Source of the DNA: Halopseudomonas laoshanensis
Lineage (GTDB): Bacteria; Pseudomonadota; Gammaproteobacteria; Pseudomonadales; Pseudomonadaceae
Assembly (NCBI RefSeq): GCF_008365385.1
Contig: NZ_QOVF01000006.1
Coordinates: 1 to 64,000, forward strand
DNA length: 64,000 nucleotides
Direction of reading: 5' to 3'
The stretch's first letter is position 1. The number at the start of each line of letters is the position of its first letter. The notes under the pieces are model-generated. The model saw only the letters and a list, made by a program, of their open reading frames with translations, was not told the origin of the DNA and did not search any database. The translations under genes were made by a program, and so were the position numbers. Below, in pieces: positions 44,823 through 55,968 of this stretch.

Positions 44823-46568
44823 TCAGCTTTTTGCTGAGGCGTTGTCATCATCGGCCAGTTGCTGACGAATCAGCTCGGCGACCCGGTCCGGATTGGCGAC
44901 ATAGTGCCGGCGACCCCGTAGCGCACCCACCCCCGCGCGCTTGAGTTTGAGACGCACCGAAGCGTTGACGCCGATCAGGTATACGCGGATTTCCCGCCGG
45001 TCCAGATCTCTCAGCGCTTTCTCAAACATCACTAGCGCGCTCATATCCATGCTCGGCACCGCCTGCATATCAATCGCCAGGAACGCAATGCCTTCGTCAA
45101 AGCGGCTCATGGCACTCAAGGCCTTGTCTGCTGCTGCGAAAAACAAGGGGCCGTTGATCTGGTACAAGGCGACGCTGTCGGGCAACTCTGACAGGGCAAG
45201 GTGCTGATGCCGTGGCATCTTCGCCCCCTGGCTAAGATCCGCCATGCGTTTGATGAACAACGCTGAAGCCAGTAACAACCCCACACCCACGGCCAGCACC
45301 ATATCGAACAACACCGTCAGCGCCAGGCAGATCAGCAGTACCCACACGTCCTGCCGCGGCCCGATTCGCAACATGTGCAGTACGTGAGGTGCCTCGCTCA
45401 TGTTCCACGCCACGATCAGCAGCATCGCCGCGAGCGAGGCCATGGGTAAATAGGCAAACAGGTCGGCCAGTAGCACCACTGCGAGCAGGATGACCAGCGC
45501 GTGGAAAACCCCGGCCATCGGTGTGCGTGCACCCGAACGCACACTGGTAGCCGTCCGGGCAATCGCCGCCGTGGCGGTGATGCCGCCGAAGAATGGCACG
45601 ATCATATTGCCCAGCCCCTGGCCCATCAATTCCGCATTGGGATCGTGGCGAGTATTGGCCATACCGTCGGCGACGAGCGCACAGAGTAGCGATTCGATGG
45701 CGCCGAGCATTGCTACAGCCAGGGAGAAAGGCAGCAGCTCGCGCAACAGATTGAAGTTCACCTGCAAAGGCGTTCCGTCAGCACCGGGTAGGGTCCAGGG
45801 TAATAGCCACTGCGGAGCAAAAGGGGGAATGCCGGGATGCGTTATCCCGTCTATTTCGTAACTGAAGCGCGAACCGAGCGTGCTCACCTGCAGGTCGAGC
45901 TGTAACAGCAGTACGGCAAGTAAACTGCCGACGAGCAGAGCGACCAGATGCCCCGGGATGCGGCGGGTGAGGTATGGCCAACCGATCAGCACCAGCAGGG
46001 TCGCCGAGCCGACCAGAGTGTCGCCAAGTTGAACGCTGGGGAGGGCTGAAGCGAGCGCCTGAACCTGATCCAGATAGCTTTCGTGCTGGCCCACGTTCTG
46101 CAGGCCAAGGAAATCCTTGATCTGCAGGGTGGCGATGACGATGCCGATGCCCGCGGTAAAGCCCATCACCACCGGATAGGGCACAAACTGGATCAAATTG
46201 CCCATCCGTGCCAGACCGAGTACCAATAAGATCACCCCGGACATGCCGGTGACCAGCAGCAGCCCGCCCAGCCCATAGGCCTGTGTGATGGGTAGAAGGA
46301 TCACCACGAAGGCCGCGGTCGGGCCCGATATGTTGAATCTTGAGCCGCCCGCCAGGGCAATGATGAGGCCGCCGATAATACCGGTATACAGCCCATGTTG
46401 GGGGGCTACTCCAACGGCAATCGCCAGTGCCATGGCCAGTGGGATGGCGATAATGCCGACGGTCAGCCCGGCGAGCAGATCGCCGCGCAATGTGGCGAGG
46501 CTGTAACCCTCCCGTAAGCTGTCCCGTAGTGCGGTAAACAGCGGCAGCTTGATGGACGCTTTGCTCAT
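44823..46568 (-). CDS. SulP family anion transporter with STAS domain
   Basis: A 581-residue protein. About 12-14 transmembrane helices form the SLC26/SulP core (residues about 20-420, with GDLLAGLTVGIIAIPLAMALAIA as the first signature, split here over residues 29-51). A cytosolic STAS domain follows (about 450-560, including DMSALVMFEKALRDL). The start at 46568 (MSKASIK) is chosen over 46739, which would overlap the divergent gene. The substrate could be sulfate, bicarbonate or C4-dicarboxylates (DauA-like); not resolved. Confidence 0.9.
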   Translation of the reverse strand: MSKASIKLPLFTALRDSLREGYSLATLRGDLLAGLTVGIIAIPLAMALAIAVGVAPQHGLYTGIIGGLIIALAGGSRFNISGPTAAFVVILLPITQAYGLGGLLLVTGMSGVILLVLGLARMGNLIQFVPYPVVMGFTAGIGIVIATLQIKDFLGLQNVGQHESYLDQVQALASALPSVQLGDTLVGSATLLVLIGWPYLTRRIPGHLVALLVGSLLAVLLLQLDLQVSTLGSRFSYEIDGITHPGIPPFAPQWLLPWTLPGADGTPLQVNFNLLRELLPFSLAVAMLGAIESLLCALVADGMANTRHDPNAELMGQGLGNMIVPFFGGITATAAIARTATSVRSGARTPMAGVFHALVILLAVVLLADLFAYLPMASLAAMLLIVAWNMSEAPHVLHMLRIGPRQDVWVLLICLALTVLFDMVLAVGVGLLLASALFIKRMADLSQGAKMPRHQHLALSELPDSVALYQINGPLFFAAADKALSAMSRFDEGIAFLAIDMQAVPSMDMSALVMFEKALRDLDRREIRVYLIGVNASVRLKLKRAGVGALRGRRHYVANPDRVAELIRQQLADDDNASAKS

Positions 46569-46641
46569 GGGGTATCTCGGATTGACAAAGGTAAGGTGGG
46601 AGTGCCACAACAGATCTCTGTCTGTTTCAAAGGAGAAACGC

Positions 46642-47121
46642 ATGTCGATAGGTTCCAAAGCACTAGTTAGCATACTCCTCGCGCTGCTGAGTAGTGCACC
46701 TATGGCTAATACGCTGGGTCTGCCACATGACCAATACATGCCGGATGATCTTTATGCTGCCCGGCAGGACAAGCCCGATCAGATGCTGTTCGAGGTGGAC
46801 AGTTACCGCCTGACCCTGGGCACCGAGTACCGACCCAACGCTTTGCCTTCACCGCAGTCCGCGGGCGTCTGGGTGTTTGTGCAAGGGCGCAGCTTGATCG
46901 CCGGGAGCCCGGTCCATCAGGCGCGGATTGCTTTTGTGGACGCCGGCAGTAAAGCCCGCCCCGCCAGGCTCGAGCCCGACACTCAGACTTTGCTTATCGA
47001 ATATCCAGTAGCTTACATGCAGACCCTGATGCGTCTGCTTGATGGCGACGCTCCGGCATTTGTGCAGGCACGCTTTTATGGTAATGGCACGATTTGGGCG
47101 GATGTGCATGGCGGCGACTAG
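46642..47121 (+). CDS. Uncharacterised secreted protein
   Basis: A 159-residue protein not recognised. AGGAG lies 6 bases before the ATG. A signal peptide (about residues 1-22, ending PMA) precedes a short beta-rich body with YRLTLGTEYRPN, GVWVFVQGRSLI and FYGNGTIWADVHGG. It is probably periplasmic and a single domain. It is divergent from the SulP gene with 73 bases between the starts. Confidence 0.7.
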   Translation: MSIGSKALVSILLALLSSAPMANTLGLPHDQYMPDDLYAARQDKPDQMLFEVDSYRLTLGTEYRPNALPSPQSAGVWVFVQGRSLIAGSPVHQARIAFVDAGSKARPARLEPDTQTLLIEYPVAYMQTLMRLLDGDAPAFVQARFYGNGTIWADVHGGD

Positions 47122-47179
47122 TGAGTACGCTGCGGGCTGGGTACAATGCGGACTTTGCAATTTGCTGAGGTAGGAACGG

Positions 47180-47476
47180 GTGCGTAAAGATAAAGAAAAG
47201 GTGATTGGCGAGCCGATGACCGACGAGCAGGTAGCGGTTTTTCTTCAGGCGCGGCCGTATGCGGGCGAATCAGTTGAACACCACATTCTGACGCGAGCTT
47301 ACCGTGGTTTGCGCGCGCATGACTTTGAGCGTTTCGTGCAGATGTTCAAGGCGCAGGGTTTCGACTTGAATGCACTCGATGCCAATGGTCAGACCTTTCT
47401 GCAAACCATTACCGAGCACGCTCAAGCGCAAGACTACGCCGAGGTGCTCAAAGCCGCTGGCGCTAATAAGGCCTGA
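47180..47476 (+). CDS. PA4642-family small protein
   Basis: A 98-residue charged, helical protein matching the pseudomonad PA4642 family of unknown function (PMTDEQVAVFLQ, HDFERFVQMFKAQGFDLNALDANGQTFLQ). It starts at GTG 47180 with AGGTAGGA upstream. The C-terminus looks like an ankyrin-type helix pair (GFDLNALDANGQTFL). Its last 43 bases overlap the convergent small gene. Confidence 0.8.
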   Translation: MRKDKEKVIGEPMTDEQVAVFLQARPYAGESVEHHILTRAYRGLRAHDFERFVQMFKAQGFDLNALDANGQTFLQTITEHAQAQDYAEVLKAAGANKA

Positions 47477-47706
47477 GGGTTAGATAAAAGCGGTTGCAGC
47501 ACGGATGGCGCATTCCCCGAACTGACACTGGCATGCTTGGGTAAAGGCTGGCCGAGCCATAGCGGGTTGAACTCGCTCACCTGTACCCAGCGTCCGCTAT
47601 CAGGCGTGTTCTCCAGCACCCACAGCGACACGCAGTTGCCCTGGGTGTCCAGCTGGGCGAAATTTCGAGTCACCGGCTGGCGCCGCAACAGTCTTGAAAT
47701 CAGCAT
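47434..47706 (-). CDS. Small conserved protein of unknown function
   Basis: A 90-residue protein not firmly recognised. GGAGG lies 7 bases before the ATG at 47706. The N-terminal half is compact (MLISRLLRRQPVTRNFAQLD, then CVSLWVLENTPDSGRWVQVSEFNPLWLG) and the C-terminal half is low-complexity. Its 3' end overlaps the PA4642-family gene convergently by 43 bases. I recall a similar small gene at this position in PAO1, which supports it being real. Confidence 0.6.
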   Translation of the reverse strand: MLISRLLRRQPVTRNFAQLDTQGNCVSLWVLENTPDSGRWVQVSEFNPLWLGQPLPKHASVSSGNAPSVLQPLLSNPQALLAPAALSTSA

Positions 47707-47871
47707 GGGAATCCTCCACAAAGATCTCCAGTTTGCCCCTGGAAGATGTCATCAGTGTGACTATTCAAGCCTCACCGCTCGAGCTGGAACCAGCGTATGC
47801 TGGGGGATGTCCAAGCTGCCAATGTCGGCGCTGTTTCGTTTATTTCATTATCAAGTTCAGGAGAGTTGAAT

Positions 47872-48456
47872 ATGCTTAATCGTTTGGCAATGCTGGCCGT
47901 GGCGGGTCTCGCGGTGGTTCTGGTCGGCTGTGCGCATAGTCCGCAGCAACTGAATGTGCAGCCCAAGGTGCTGGTGCCGCTTAATCCGGTGGCCAGTTCG
48001 CAGCCAGTTGCGGTGGTGGTTCAGGACACACGCCAGTCCAAGGTGCTCGGCACCCGCGGCGGTCTTTACCCGAACTCAAGCAACCTGACCATTAACGATC
48101 AGGCGCTGACGCAGATTAAGCAGCAGGTCGAGCAATCGCTTCGCCAATTGGGCTTCATGGTGGTCGCCGAAGGAACGCCAAATGCCAATCGACTCACGGT
48201 CAGCCTCGCCGAGCTTAGCTACCAGTCGCCCACAGCTACTACCTACGTCACAGAAGCGGACATAGGCGCGACCTTCGCAGCCGAAGCGCGGGGCATGAAC
48301 CAGCAGTACAAGGGACGCTACGGTGCTTCAGCCAATCATCGTTTTGGCTACGCGCCAAACCAGGCAACCAATACGCGCCTGGTGACCGATGTGATGAGTG
48401 ATGCATTAACGCGGGTGTTCAAGGATCCGGAGATTTTGCGCGTGCTACAGCAGTAA
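47872..48456 (+). CDS. YajG family lipoprotein
   Basis: A 194-residue lipoprotein. GGAGAG lies upstream of ATG 47872. The signal peptide ends in lipobox LVGC (Cys20). The mature protein matches YajG (VVVQDTRQSKVLGTRGGLY, then IKQQVEQSLRQLGF). It is probably anchored in the outer membrane. Function is unknown. It is followed by a strong terminator. Confidence 0.88.
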   Translation: MLNRLAMLAVAGLAVVLVGCAHSPQQLNVQPKVLVPLNPVASSQPVAVVVQDTRQSKVLGTRGGLYPNSSNLTINDQALTQIKQQVEQSLRQLGFMVVAEGTPNANRLTVSLAELSYQSPTATTYVTEADIGATFAAEARGMNQQYKGRYGASANHRFGYAPNQATNTRLVTDVMSDALTRVFKDPEILRVLQQ

Positions 48457-48478
48457 GTTTCGGCACTGGCAGGATGAT

Positions 48479-48513
48479 AAAAGCCCGATCGGCACTTGCC
48501 GATCGGGCTTTTT
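48479..48513. terminator. Terminator between yajG-like gene and betT
   Basis: AAGCCCGATCGGC (48481-48493) pairs perfectly with GCCGATCGGGCTT (48498-48510), loop ACTT, followed by a T run on the (+) strand and a shorter one on the (-) strand. The two genes converge here, and it probably serves both. Confidence 0.92.
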
Positions 48514-48517
48514 CGTT

Positions 48518-50602
48518 TTAGCTGGCGGGCTTGACCTCCGGTACGTCATGCAGCATCTCATCATGCTCGGCCATGTTCCACGGCAGGCTGCCGGGGGATA
48601 TGTGCAGGAAGTGCAGATACTTCTCGAAATGGTCGAGGATATCGCCAATCAGCTCCTGCTGGTCATAACCGTAGACGTCGTAAGTCTGACCACCGCGGCG
48701 CAGAAACACCTCGGCACGGTAGTAGAACTCCTTGGCCTCGTCAGCACGGGCCATCTGCGGAAACGCAAAGCTCGGCCGTGCATACTCGCGCATGCGCACA
48801 TCGTAAATAAAGTCGAGCTCACCTTCCTTGATGATTTCGATGTACACCCGGCCATGCTCGGTATCGGCATGTACTTCGGCTTCCCAGCCCTGTTCAACCA
48901 TATTTTGCTGCAGACCCTGCATCGCCTCCAGCGCCACCCCGTTGATAAACTTTTCCACCTGGGCCTTGTCGGGAAAGTTGACGATTCCGGCCAGACGCTT
49001 TTTCCAGGCGGTGGTCGGATTGCCTGTGTGGTGACGGGTAGACTGCATGGGGTGCAGCAGGCTTTGATCGCGGTGGCCTTCAATGACCAGCGCTCGCCAC
49101 ATTCCGATCGCCGAGATAATCATGATGATCGAGAACGGCAGAGCGCTGGCGATGGTCATGGTCTGCAGCGCGCTAAGACCGCCAGCCAGCAGCAGTACCG
49201 ATGCCACCACCCCTTCGAGTATCGCCCAGAAAGCGCGCTGCCAGGCAGGTGTGTGCATGGCGCCACCTGAGGCCAGCGAATCAATCACCAGCGAGCCGGA
49301 ATCCGAGGAGGTAACAAAGAAGGTGATGATCAGGATCACCGTGATGAAGGACACGATCGAGGTCAGCGGCAACCGTTCATAGAGTTTGAACAGGGCAATC
49401 GCAGTATCGTTCTGCACCTCGGTGATCAGCGCGGTATAACCCTCGTTCATGATCAGATGCAGCGCGGTATCACCAAAGATTGAAAACCACAAGAAGGTGA
49501 ATATCGTCGGTACCAGCATCACGCCCATGACGAACTGGCGGATGGTGCGGCCGCGGCTGATCTTGGCGATAAACAGGCCGACGAAGGGCGCCCAGGCAAT
49601 GGTCCAGCCGAAAATGAACAAGGTCCAGTTGCCGATCCAGTCACTGCGGGTGTAAGCCTGAAGGTTGAAAGTCCGCTCGACGATATTGTTCAGATAGCTA
49701 CCGGTATTCTGCAGGAAGGTCTCAAGAATCATGATCGAGGGCCCAACGGCGAAAACGAAGACCATCAGTACTATCGCCAGCACCATATTCAGGATCGACA
49801 GGTTCTTCACACCCTTGTCCAGCCCGGCGACAACCGAGATCAGAGCCAGACTGGTAATTATCGCGATGGCGATGATCTGCACTGTGATATTCACCGGGAT
49901 GCTTGGCCACAGATAATTCAACCCCGCATTGATTTGCGAAACCGACAGACCCAGCGTGGTGGCGATGCCGAACAGCGTGCCGAGGATCGCGAATACGTCC
50001 ACCGTGTGACCGATCGGGCCATAAATACGGTCGCCAATCAGCGGGTACAGCGCCGAACGCATCGACAGCGGCAGGCCATGCCGGAAGGAGAAATAGGCCA
50101 GCACCAGACCTACCAGGCCGTAGATCGCCCAGATATGAAAGCCCCAGTGAAAAAATGCAATCTGCATCGCCTGCTTGGCCGAGTCGACGGTTTCCGCGGC
50201 GCCGGCCGGGGGAGCGGCATAGTGTAATACCGGCTCGGCAACCCCGAAGAACAGCAACGCAATACCGTAACCAGCAGAAAACAGCATGGCGAACCAGGCC
50301 GGAAAACTGTATTGCGGCTCCGAATGGTCAGGCCCGAGTTTTATATTGCCCCATTTGCTGAACGCGATCATCACGATGAAAATCAGGAACATGGCCACCG
50401 CGAGCATATAAAACCAGCCGAAGGTGGTGGTGATGTAGGCCAGGGTGCTGCTGAACGCTTCGCCCGCCAGTTCTGGATTACTGACAGTGCCGATCACCAG
50501 CAGCAGGGTGATGATCACTGCCGGCGCGAAGACCGGAACCAGTATGGTGGATTTCCAGCGGCTTGGCTTTTCAGTCGAGTTGTCAGACGTGTTTTCAGTC
50601 AT
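48518..50602 (-). CDS. betT: BCCT-family choline/betaine transporter BetT
   Basis: A 694-residue transporter. Twelve helices cover about residues 20-510 with the BCCT signatures (WGFHIWAIYGLVGL, the Trp-rich WTLFIFGWTIAWAPFVGLF, FVTSSDSGSLVID). A cytosolic C-terminal domain of about 170 residues follows (VEKFINGVALEAM, YDVYGYDQQELIGDILDHF), the long osmosensing tail typical of BetT. It imports choline for glycine-betaine synthesis under salt stress. betA, betB and betI are not in the window. Confidence 0.93.
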   Translation of the reverse strand: MTENTSDNSTEKPSRWKSTILVPVFAPAVIITLLLVIGTVSNPELAGEAFSSTLAYITTTFGWFYMLAVAMFLIFIVMIAFSKWGNIKLGPDHSEPQYSFPAWFAMLFSAGYGIALLFFGVAEPVLHYAAPPAGAAETVDSAKQAMQIAFFHWGFHIWAIYGLVGLVLAYFSFRHGLPLSMRSALYPLIGDRIYGPIGHTVDVFAILGTLFGIATTLGLSVSQINAGLNYLWPSIPVNITVQIIAIAIITSLALISVVAGLDKGVKNLSILNMVLAIVLMVFVFAVGPSIMILETFLQNTGSYLNNIVERTFNLQAYTRSDWIGNWTLFIFGWTIAWAPFVGLFIAKISRGRTIRQFVMGVMLVPTIFTFLWFSIFGDTALHLIMNEGYTALITEVQNDTAIALFKLYERLPLTSIVSFITVILIITFFVTSSDSGSLVIDSLASGGAMHTPAWQRAFWAILEGVVASVLLLAGGLSALQTMTIASALPFSIIMIISAIGMWRALVIEGHRDQSLLHPMQSTRHHTGNPTTAWKKRLAGIVNFPDKAQVEKFINGVALEAMQGLQQNMVEQGWEAEVHADTEHGRVYIEIIKEGELDFIYDVRMREYARPSFAFPQMARADEAKEFYYRAEVFLRRGGQTYDVYGYDQQELIGDILDHFEKYLHFLHISPGSLPWNMAEHDEMLHDVPEVKPAS

Positions 50603-50770
50603 GGTGCCGTCCTTTTATCTGTTGGCAGAATCGGGGGCGCGAAGCAGGGAGATGGGGGAAAAGAGCGGATAGGGATGCCTTTTGTTGTCTGTTTGCGCCC
50701 CAGTATAGACACTCATGCCGGGAGTTTGTCCCGCGCAATACAACAAGAAGTTGCGAATAACGCCGCTGGC

Positions 50771-51175
50771 TTAGCTGTTTTCTTCGTCGCAGAGGCTCAA
50801 GCGCACGCGTGCCACACCGCGCTGGATCATGCCCAGATCCAGTGCGGCTTGGCGGGAAAGATCGATGATACGGTTGCCGACGAAGGGGCCGCGGTCGTTG
50901 ATTCGCACCACGGTTTCGCGGCCGTTATACAGATTGGTCACACAGACGCGAGTGCCAAAGGCCAGGCTAGGATGGGCGGCGGTGAGTTCTGACTGGTCGT
51001 AGCGCTCGCCGTTAGCGGTATGCCGACCTTGCAGGCGCGCGGCATAATAGGACGCGCGCCCGGTTTCTTGCCAGATGGCGTCCTGTATATCTTCCGCAGC
51101 ATCGCTGATGTCCGCTAGTGCGGGCTGTAGCGGCAGTATCAGTGAGAGCAGGGCCAGCAACACAATCCGGCGCAT
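50771..51175 (-). CDS. RlpA-like double-psi beta-barrel protein
   Basis: A 134-residue exported protein. The signal peptide ends near ALA (residue 21), followed by the RlpA-like barrel: [19 protein letters not shown] with catalytic-type motif, [17 protein letters not shown], and [20 protein letters not shown]. There is no lipobox and no SPOR domain, so it is a minimal RlpA relative and not full septal RlpA. The ATG at 51175 has GGAG 7 bases upstream. Lytic-transglycosylase activity on naked glycans is possible. It lies directly downstream of gatB. Confidence 0.87.
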   Translation of the reverse strand: MRRIVLLALLSLILPLQPALADISDAAEDIQDAIWQETGRASYYAARLQGRHTANGERYDQSELTAAHPSLAFGTRVCVTNLYNGRETVVRINDRGPFVGNRIIDLSRQAALDLGMIQRGVARVRLSLCDEENS

Positions 51176-51223
51176 CACAGTTCTCCGTAATCAACCCGCA
51201 TCGGCAGGCGCGATGGGCAGCAG

Positions 51224-52669
51224 TCAGCCTTCCAGTTTGCTTCGCAGCAGTTCGTTGACCTGTTGCGGGTTGGCTTTGCCTTTGGATGCTTTCATCGCCT
51301 GGCCGACGAAAAAGCCGAACATCTTGCCGCGCTTGTTTTCGTCGCTGGCGCGGTATTGCTCGACCTGTTCGGCGTTGGCTGCCAGCACTTCATCCAGCAT
51401 CGCGTCGATCGCACCGCTGTCGGTTACCTGTTTCAGGCCTTTGGCTTCGATGATCTGATCGGCACTGCCTTCGCCAGTGGCCATGGCTTCGAAGACCATC
51501 TTGGCGATCTTGCCGGAGATTGTGTTGTCCTTGATCCGCGCAATCATGCCGCCCAACTGCTCGGCGCTGACCGGCGACTGCTCGATATCCAGGTCCGATT
51601 TGTTCAGCAGGCTGGACAGATCACCCATCACCCAGTTGGCTGCAAGTTTGGCATCGCCGCAGACACGCTGCACTTCCTCGAAGTAGTCAGCCAGCTCACG
51701 CTGGGCCGAGAGGACGCTGGCGTCGTAGGCCGAGAGCCCGAACTGGCTTTCAAAGCGCTCACGCTTTTGCTGTGGCAATTCCGGCAGCTCCGCGCGGATT
51801 TCCGCGATAAAGGCTGGCTCAATGACTACCGGCAGCAGGTCGGGATCGGGGAAGTAACGATAGTCGTTGGCCTCTTCCTTGCTGCGCATCGAGCGGGTCT
51901 CGTCCTTGTTCGGATCATACAGACGAGTCTCCTGAACTACCTTGCCGCCATCTTCGATCAGCTCGATCTGACGCTGCACCTCGGTGTTGATCGCCTTCTC
52001 GATAAAACGGAAAGAGTTGACGTTCTTGATCTCGCAGCGGGTGCCGAATTCGGTCTGACCCTTTGGCCGAATCGATACGTTGCAGTCACAGCGCAGCGAA
52101 CCTTCGGCCATGTTGCCGTCGCAGATTCCCAGATAGCGCACCAGCGAGTGAATGGTCTTGGCATAGGCCACGGCTTCCTTGGCGCTGCGCATATCCGGTT
52201 CGGAGACGATCTCCAGCAAGGGCGTGCCGGCGCGGTTCAGGTCGATACCGCTCATGCCGTGGAAATCTTCATGCAGGCTCTTGCCTGCGTCCTCTTCCAG
52301 GTGTGCACGGGTGACGCCGACGCGCTTGATGGTGCCGTCTTCCAGGGTGATGTCGAGAAAGCCCTTGCCGACGATCGGCAAGTCCATCTGGCTGATCTGG
52401 TAGCCCTTGGGCAGGTCGGGGTAGAAGTAGTTCTTGCGCGCGAAGACGTTGCTTCCGGCGATCTCGGCATCAATCGCCAGACCGAATTTGACTGCATTGC
52501 GCACCGCCTGGGCATTCAGTACCGGCAAAGTGCCAGGCATGCCCAGGTCGATCAGGCTGGCCTGGGTGTTGGGCTCGGCGCCAAAGGCAGTGGCGCTGCC
52601 GGAGAAGATCTTCGAGGCGGTGGTGAGCTGGGCGTGGATTTCCAGGCCGATTACGATTTCCCATTGCAT
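51224..52669 (-). CDS. gatB: Asp/Glu-tRNA amidotransferase subunit B
   Basis: A 481-residue subunit that binds misacylated tRNA and phosphorylates the acyl group. It begins [13 protein letters not shown], has the [11 protein letters not shown] and [15 protein letters not shown] (here [19 protein letters not shown]) motifs, and ends in the YqeY/helical tail domain. It lies 18 bases downstream of gatA on the minus strand. Confidence 0.97.
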   Translation of the reverse strand: MQWEIVIGLEIHAQLTTASKIFSGSATAFGAEPNTQASLIDLGMPGTLPVLNAQAVRNAVKFGLAIDAEIAGSNVFARKNYFYPDLPKGYQISQMDLPIVGKGFLDITLEDGTIKRVGVTRAHLEEDAGKSLHEDFHGMSGIDLNRAGTPLLEIVSEPDMRSAKEAVAYAKTIHSLVRYLGICDGNMAEGSLRCDCNVSIRPKGQTEFGTRCEIKNVNSFRFIEKAINTEVQRQIELIEDGGKVVQETRLYDPNKDETRSMRSKEEANDYRYFPDPDLLPVVIEPAFIAEIRAELPELPQQKRERFESQFGLSAYDASVLSAQRELADYFEEVQRVCGDAKLAANWVMGDLSSLLNKSDLDIEQSPVSAEQLGGMIARIKDNTISGKIAKMVFEAMATGEGSADQIIEAKGLKQVTDSGAIDAMLDEVLAANAEQVEQYRASDENKRGKMFGFFVGQAMKASKGKANPQQVNELLRSKLEG

Positions 52670-52687
52670 AGTCTGTTCTCAATCCTC

Positions 52688-54139
52688 TCAGTAGCCGGCC
52701 GGCGTGCGGCTGTGCCAGTCGGTAACCTGCTGATACTGATGCGCGATGTTCAGCAGGCGCGCCTCACTGAAATACGGGCCGAGCAACTGCATGCCCAGCG
52801 GCAGCCCATTGGCGAAACCCGCGGGCAGGGCAATACCGGGTACGCCCGCCAGGTTGGCGGTGATGGTATAGATGTCGGTCAGATACAAGCTGACCGGATC
52901 ATCAATCTTTTCACCGATCTTGAACGCAGGGGTCGGCGAGGTCGGGCACAGAATCACGTCAACCTGTTCATAGGCGGCCATGAAGTCATTCTTGATCAGA
53001 CGCCGGATCTTCTGCGCTTGCAAGTAATAAGCGTCGTAATAACCGGCCGAGAGCGCATAGGCGCCGACCATGATGCGCCGCTTCACTTCCGCGCCAAAGC
53101 CTTCGCCGCGTGAGCGCTTGTACAGGTCAGTGAGGTCGGCCGGATGTTCGCAACGATAACCGAAGCGCACACCGTCAAAACGCGATAGGTTGGAAGAGGC
53201 TTCCGCCGGCGCAATAACGTAATAGGCGGGAATCGCCAGCTCGGCATTTGGCAGGCTGATTTCCTTGACCTCGGCGCCGAGCGCCTGGAATTGCTTCACC
53301 GCTGCCTGAATGGCGTCAGCGGTAGCGGCGTCCAGACCACTGGCAAAATATTCCTTCGGCAGGCCAATGCGCAAACCCTTGAGCGAATCATTCAGGCTGG
53401 CGCTGTAGTCGGCCACCGGCTGGTCGACGCTGGTGGAATCCTGGCTGTCGAAGCCGGCCATGACCTGCATCATCAGCGCGCAGTCTTCGGCAGTCCGCGC
53501 CATCGGGCCGCCCTGATCCAGGCTGGACGCATAGGCAATCATGCCCCAGCGTGACACGCGGCCGTAGGTCGGCTTCAGACCAGTCAACGCGGTAAAGCCG
53601 GCCGGCTGACGGATCGAGCCGCCGGTGTCAGTGCCGGTAGCTGCAGCGCAAAGACGTGCGGCGACCGCAGCAGCGGAGCCGCCCGACGAGCCACCGGGCA
53701 CATGCTCGGTATTCCAGGGGTTGCGTGTGGGGCCGTAGAAACTCGATTCGGTGGAGGAGCCCATGGCGAACTCGTCCATGTTGGTCTTACCCAGCGTCAC
53801 CGCGCCGGCTTCAATAAAGCGCGCAGTCACGGTCGATTCATAGGGTGCGACAAAGTTGTCGAGCATCTTCGAGCCGCAGCTGGTGCGCAGGCCCTGGGTA
53901 CAGAACAGGTCCTTGTGGGCCAGCGGTATGCCGGTCAAGGCAGTGGCGGTTCCGTCAGCCAGGCGCTGGTCAGCGGCCTTGGCCTGGCTCAGGGCCAGCT
54001 CCGGTGCCACGGTAATAAAGCTGTTGAGTGCACCATCAAACTGCTCGATGCGCTTGAGATAGTGTTCGGTCAACTCGACGCTGGAGATCGTCTTGCTGTG
54101 TAGGGCCTGCGACAGCTGGGCCAGAGTTTTCTCATGCAT
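52688..54139 (-). CDS. gatA: Asp/Glu-tRNA amidotransferase subunit A
   Basis: A 483-residue amidase-signature enzyme generating ammonia from glutamine. The catalytic triad is visible: Lys in [10 protein letters not shown] near residue 76, and the two serines in [15 protein letters not shown] and [12 protein letters not shown] near 150-180. Working with GatB and GatC it corrects Asp-tRNA(Asn) and/or Glu-tRNA(Gln). A separate tRNA-Gln gene is present in this window. Confidence 0.97.
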   Translation of the reverse strand: MHEKTLAQLSQALHSKTISSVELTEHYLKRIEQFDGALNSFITVAPELALSQAKAADQRLADGTATALTGIPLAHKDLFCTQGLRTSCGSKMLDNFVAPYESTVTARFIEAGAVTLGKTNMDEFAMGSSTESSFYGPTRNPWNTEHVPGGSSGGSAAAVAARLCAAATGTDTGGSIRQPAGFTALTGLKPTYGRVSRWGMIAYASSLDQGGPMARTAEDCALMMQVMAGFDSQDSTSVDQPVADYSASLNDSLKGLRIGLPKEYFASGLDAATADAIQAAVKQFQALGAEVKEISLPNAELAIPAYYVIAPAEASSNLSRFDGVRFGYRCEHPADLTDLYKRSRGEGFGAEVKRRIMVGAYALSAGYYDAYYLQAQKIRRLIKNDFMAAYEQVDVILCPTSPTPAFKIGEKIDDPVSLYLTDIYTITANLAGVPGIALPAGFANGLPLGMQLLGPYFSEARLLNIAHQYQQVTDWHSRTPAGY

Positions 54140-54212
54140 GGGAAATTCTTCTCGTGTCTTGGCGAGTCCAGCGCTGATAGGCAGCGTTGGTCAATAACGT
54201 TTGTTCGATACT

Positions 54213-54254
54213 GGCTATTCAATACCGGTTATTCAATCACGGCTATTCAATAAC
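54213..54254 (-). repeat. Three-copy 14-bp repeat spanning the gatC stop codon
   Basis: GGCTATTCAATACC (54213-54226), GGTTATTCAATCAC (54227-54240) and GGCTATTCAATAAC (54241-54254) stand in direct tandem. The last copy includes the final codons and the TAG of gatC on the minus strand, so the other two look like duplications of the gene end. Confidence 0.85.
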
Positions 54255-54530
54255 CCGAGGCACCAGATACAAACCGTCCTCGGTGGCCGGGGCGATGGCC
54301 TGATAAGCATCGCGCTGATTGCTTTCAGTTGCAGCATCGGTACGTAACCGCTGAGTGGTCTCCAGCGGGTGAGCCAATGGGGCGATACCCTGAGTATCCA
54401 CGGCCTGCATTTTATCGATCAGCTCGAGAATGCCGGACAGCTTCGCCGTGGTGGCGGGGATATCCTCTTCATTCAGAGCGATTCTGGCCAGGTGGGCGAT
54501 CTTTTCCACCTCTGTGCGGTCTAATGCCAT
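54243..54530 (-). CDS. gatC: Asp/Glu-tRNA amidotransferase subunit C
   Basis: A 95-residue belt-like subunit stabilising GatA-GatB. The family start [24 protein letters not shown] is followed by [19 protein letters not shown] and ends in the conserved [16 protein letters not shown]. The start at 54530 is chosen; the frame from 54635 has no family match upstream. A 103-base gap separates it from gatA. Confidence 0.96.
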   Translation of the reverse strand: MALDRTEVEKIAHLARIALNEEDIPATTAKLSGILELIDKMQAVDTQGIAPLAHPLETTQRLRTDAATESNQRDAYQAIAPATEDGLYLVPRVIE

Positions 54531-55872
<1,342 letters not shown>

Positions 55873-55968
55873 TCGGATTGCAGGCACGCATGCCCGCAGC
55901 CTGTGCGGGTTTGTGCTGCTGATCTGGGTTGCTGACAGCCTGAAGTCTGTCGCTGCGAGGAGCTCGCC

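Noticed and set aside
44818-44844. Stem CGCTTCAGC/GCTGAGGCG between hpt and the SulP gene as a terminator
   Set aside because: It lies in the coding end of the SulP gene and lacks a T run on either strand.
51263-53113. 616-codon frame antisense to gatB and gatA
   Set aside because: Both gatB and gatA are unmistakable on the other strand. The frame is an effect of GC-rich codon usage.
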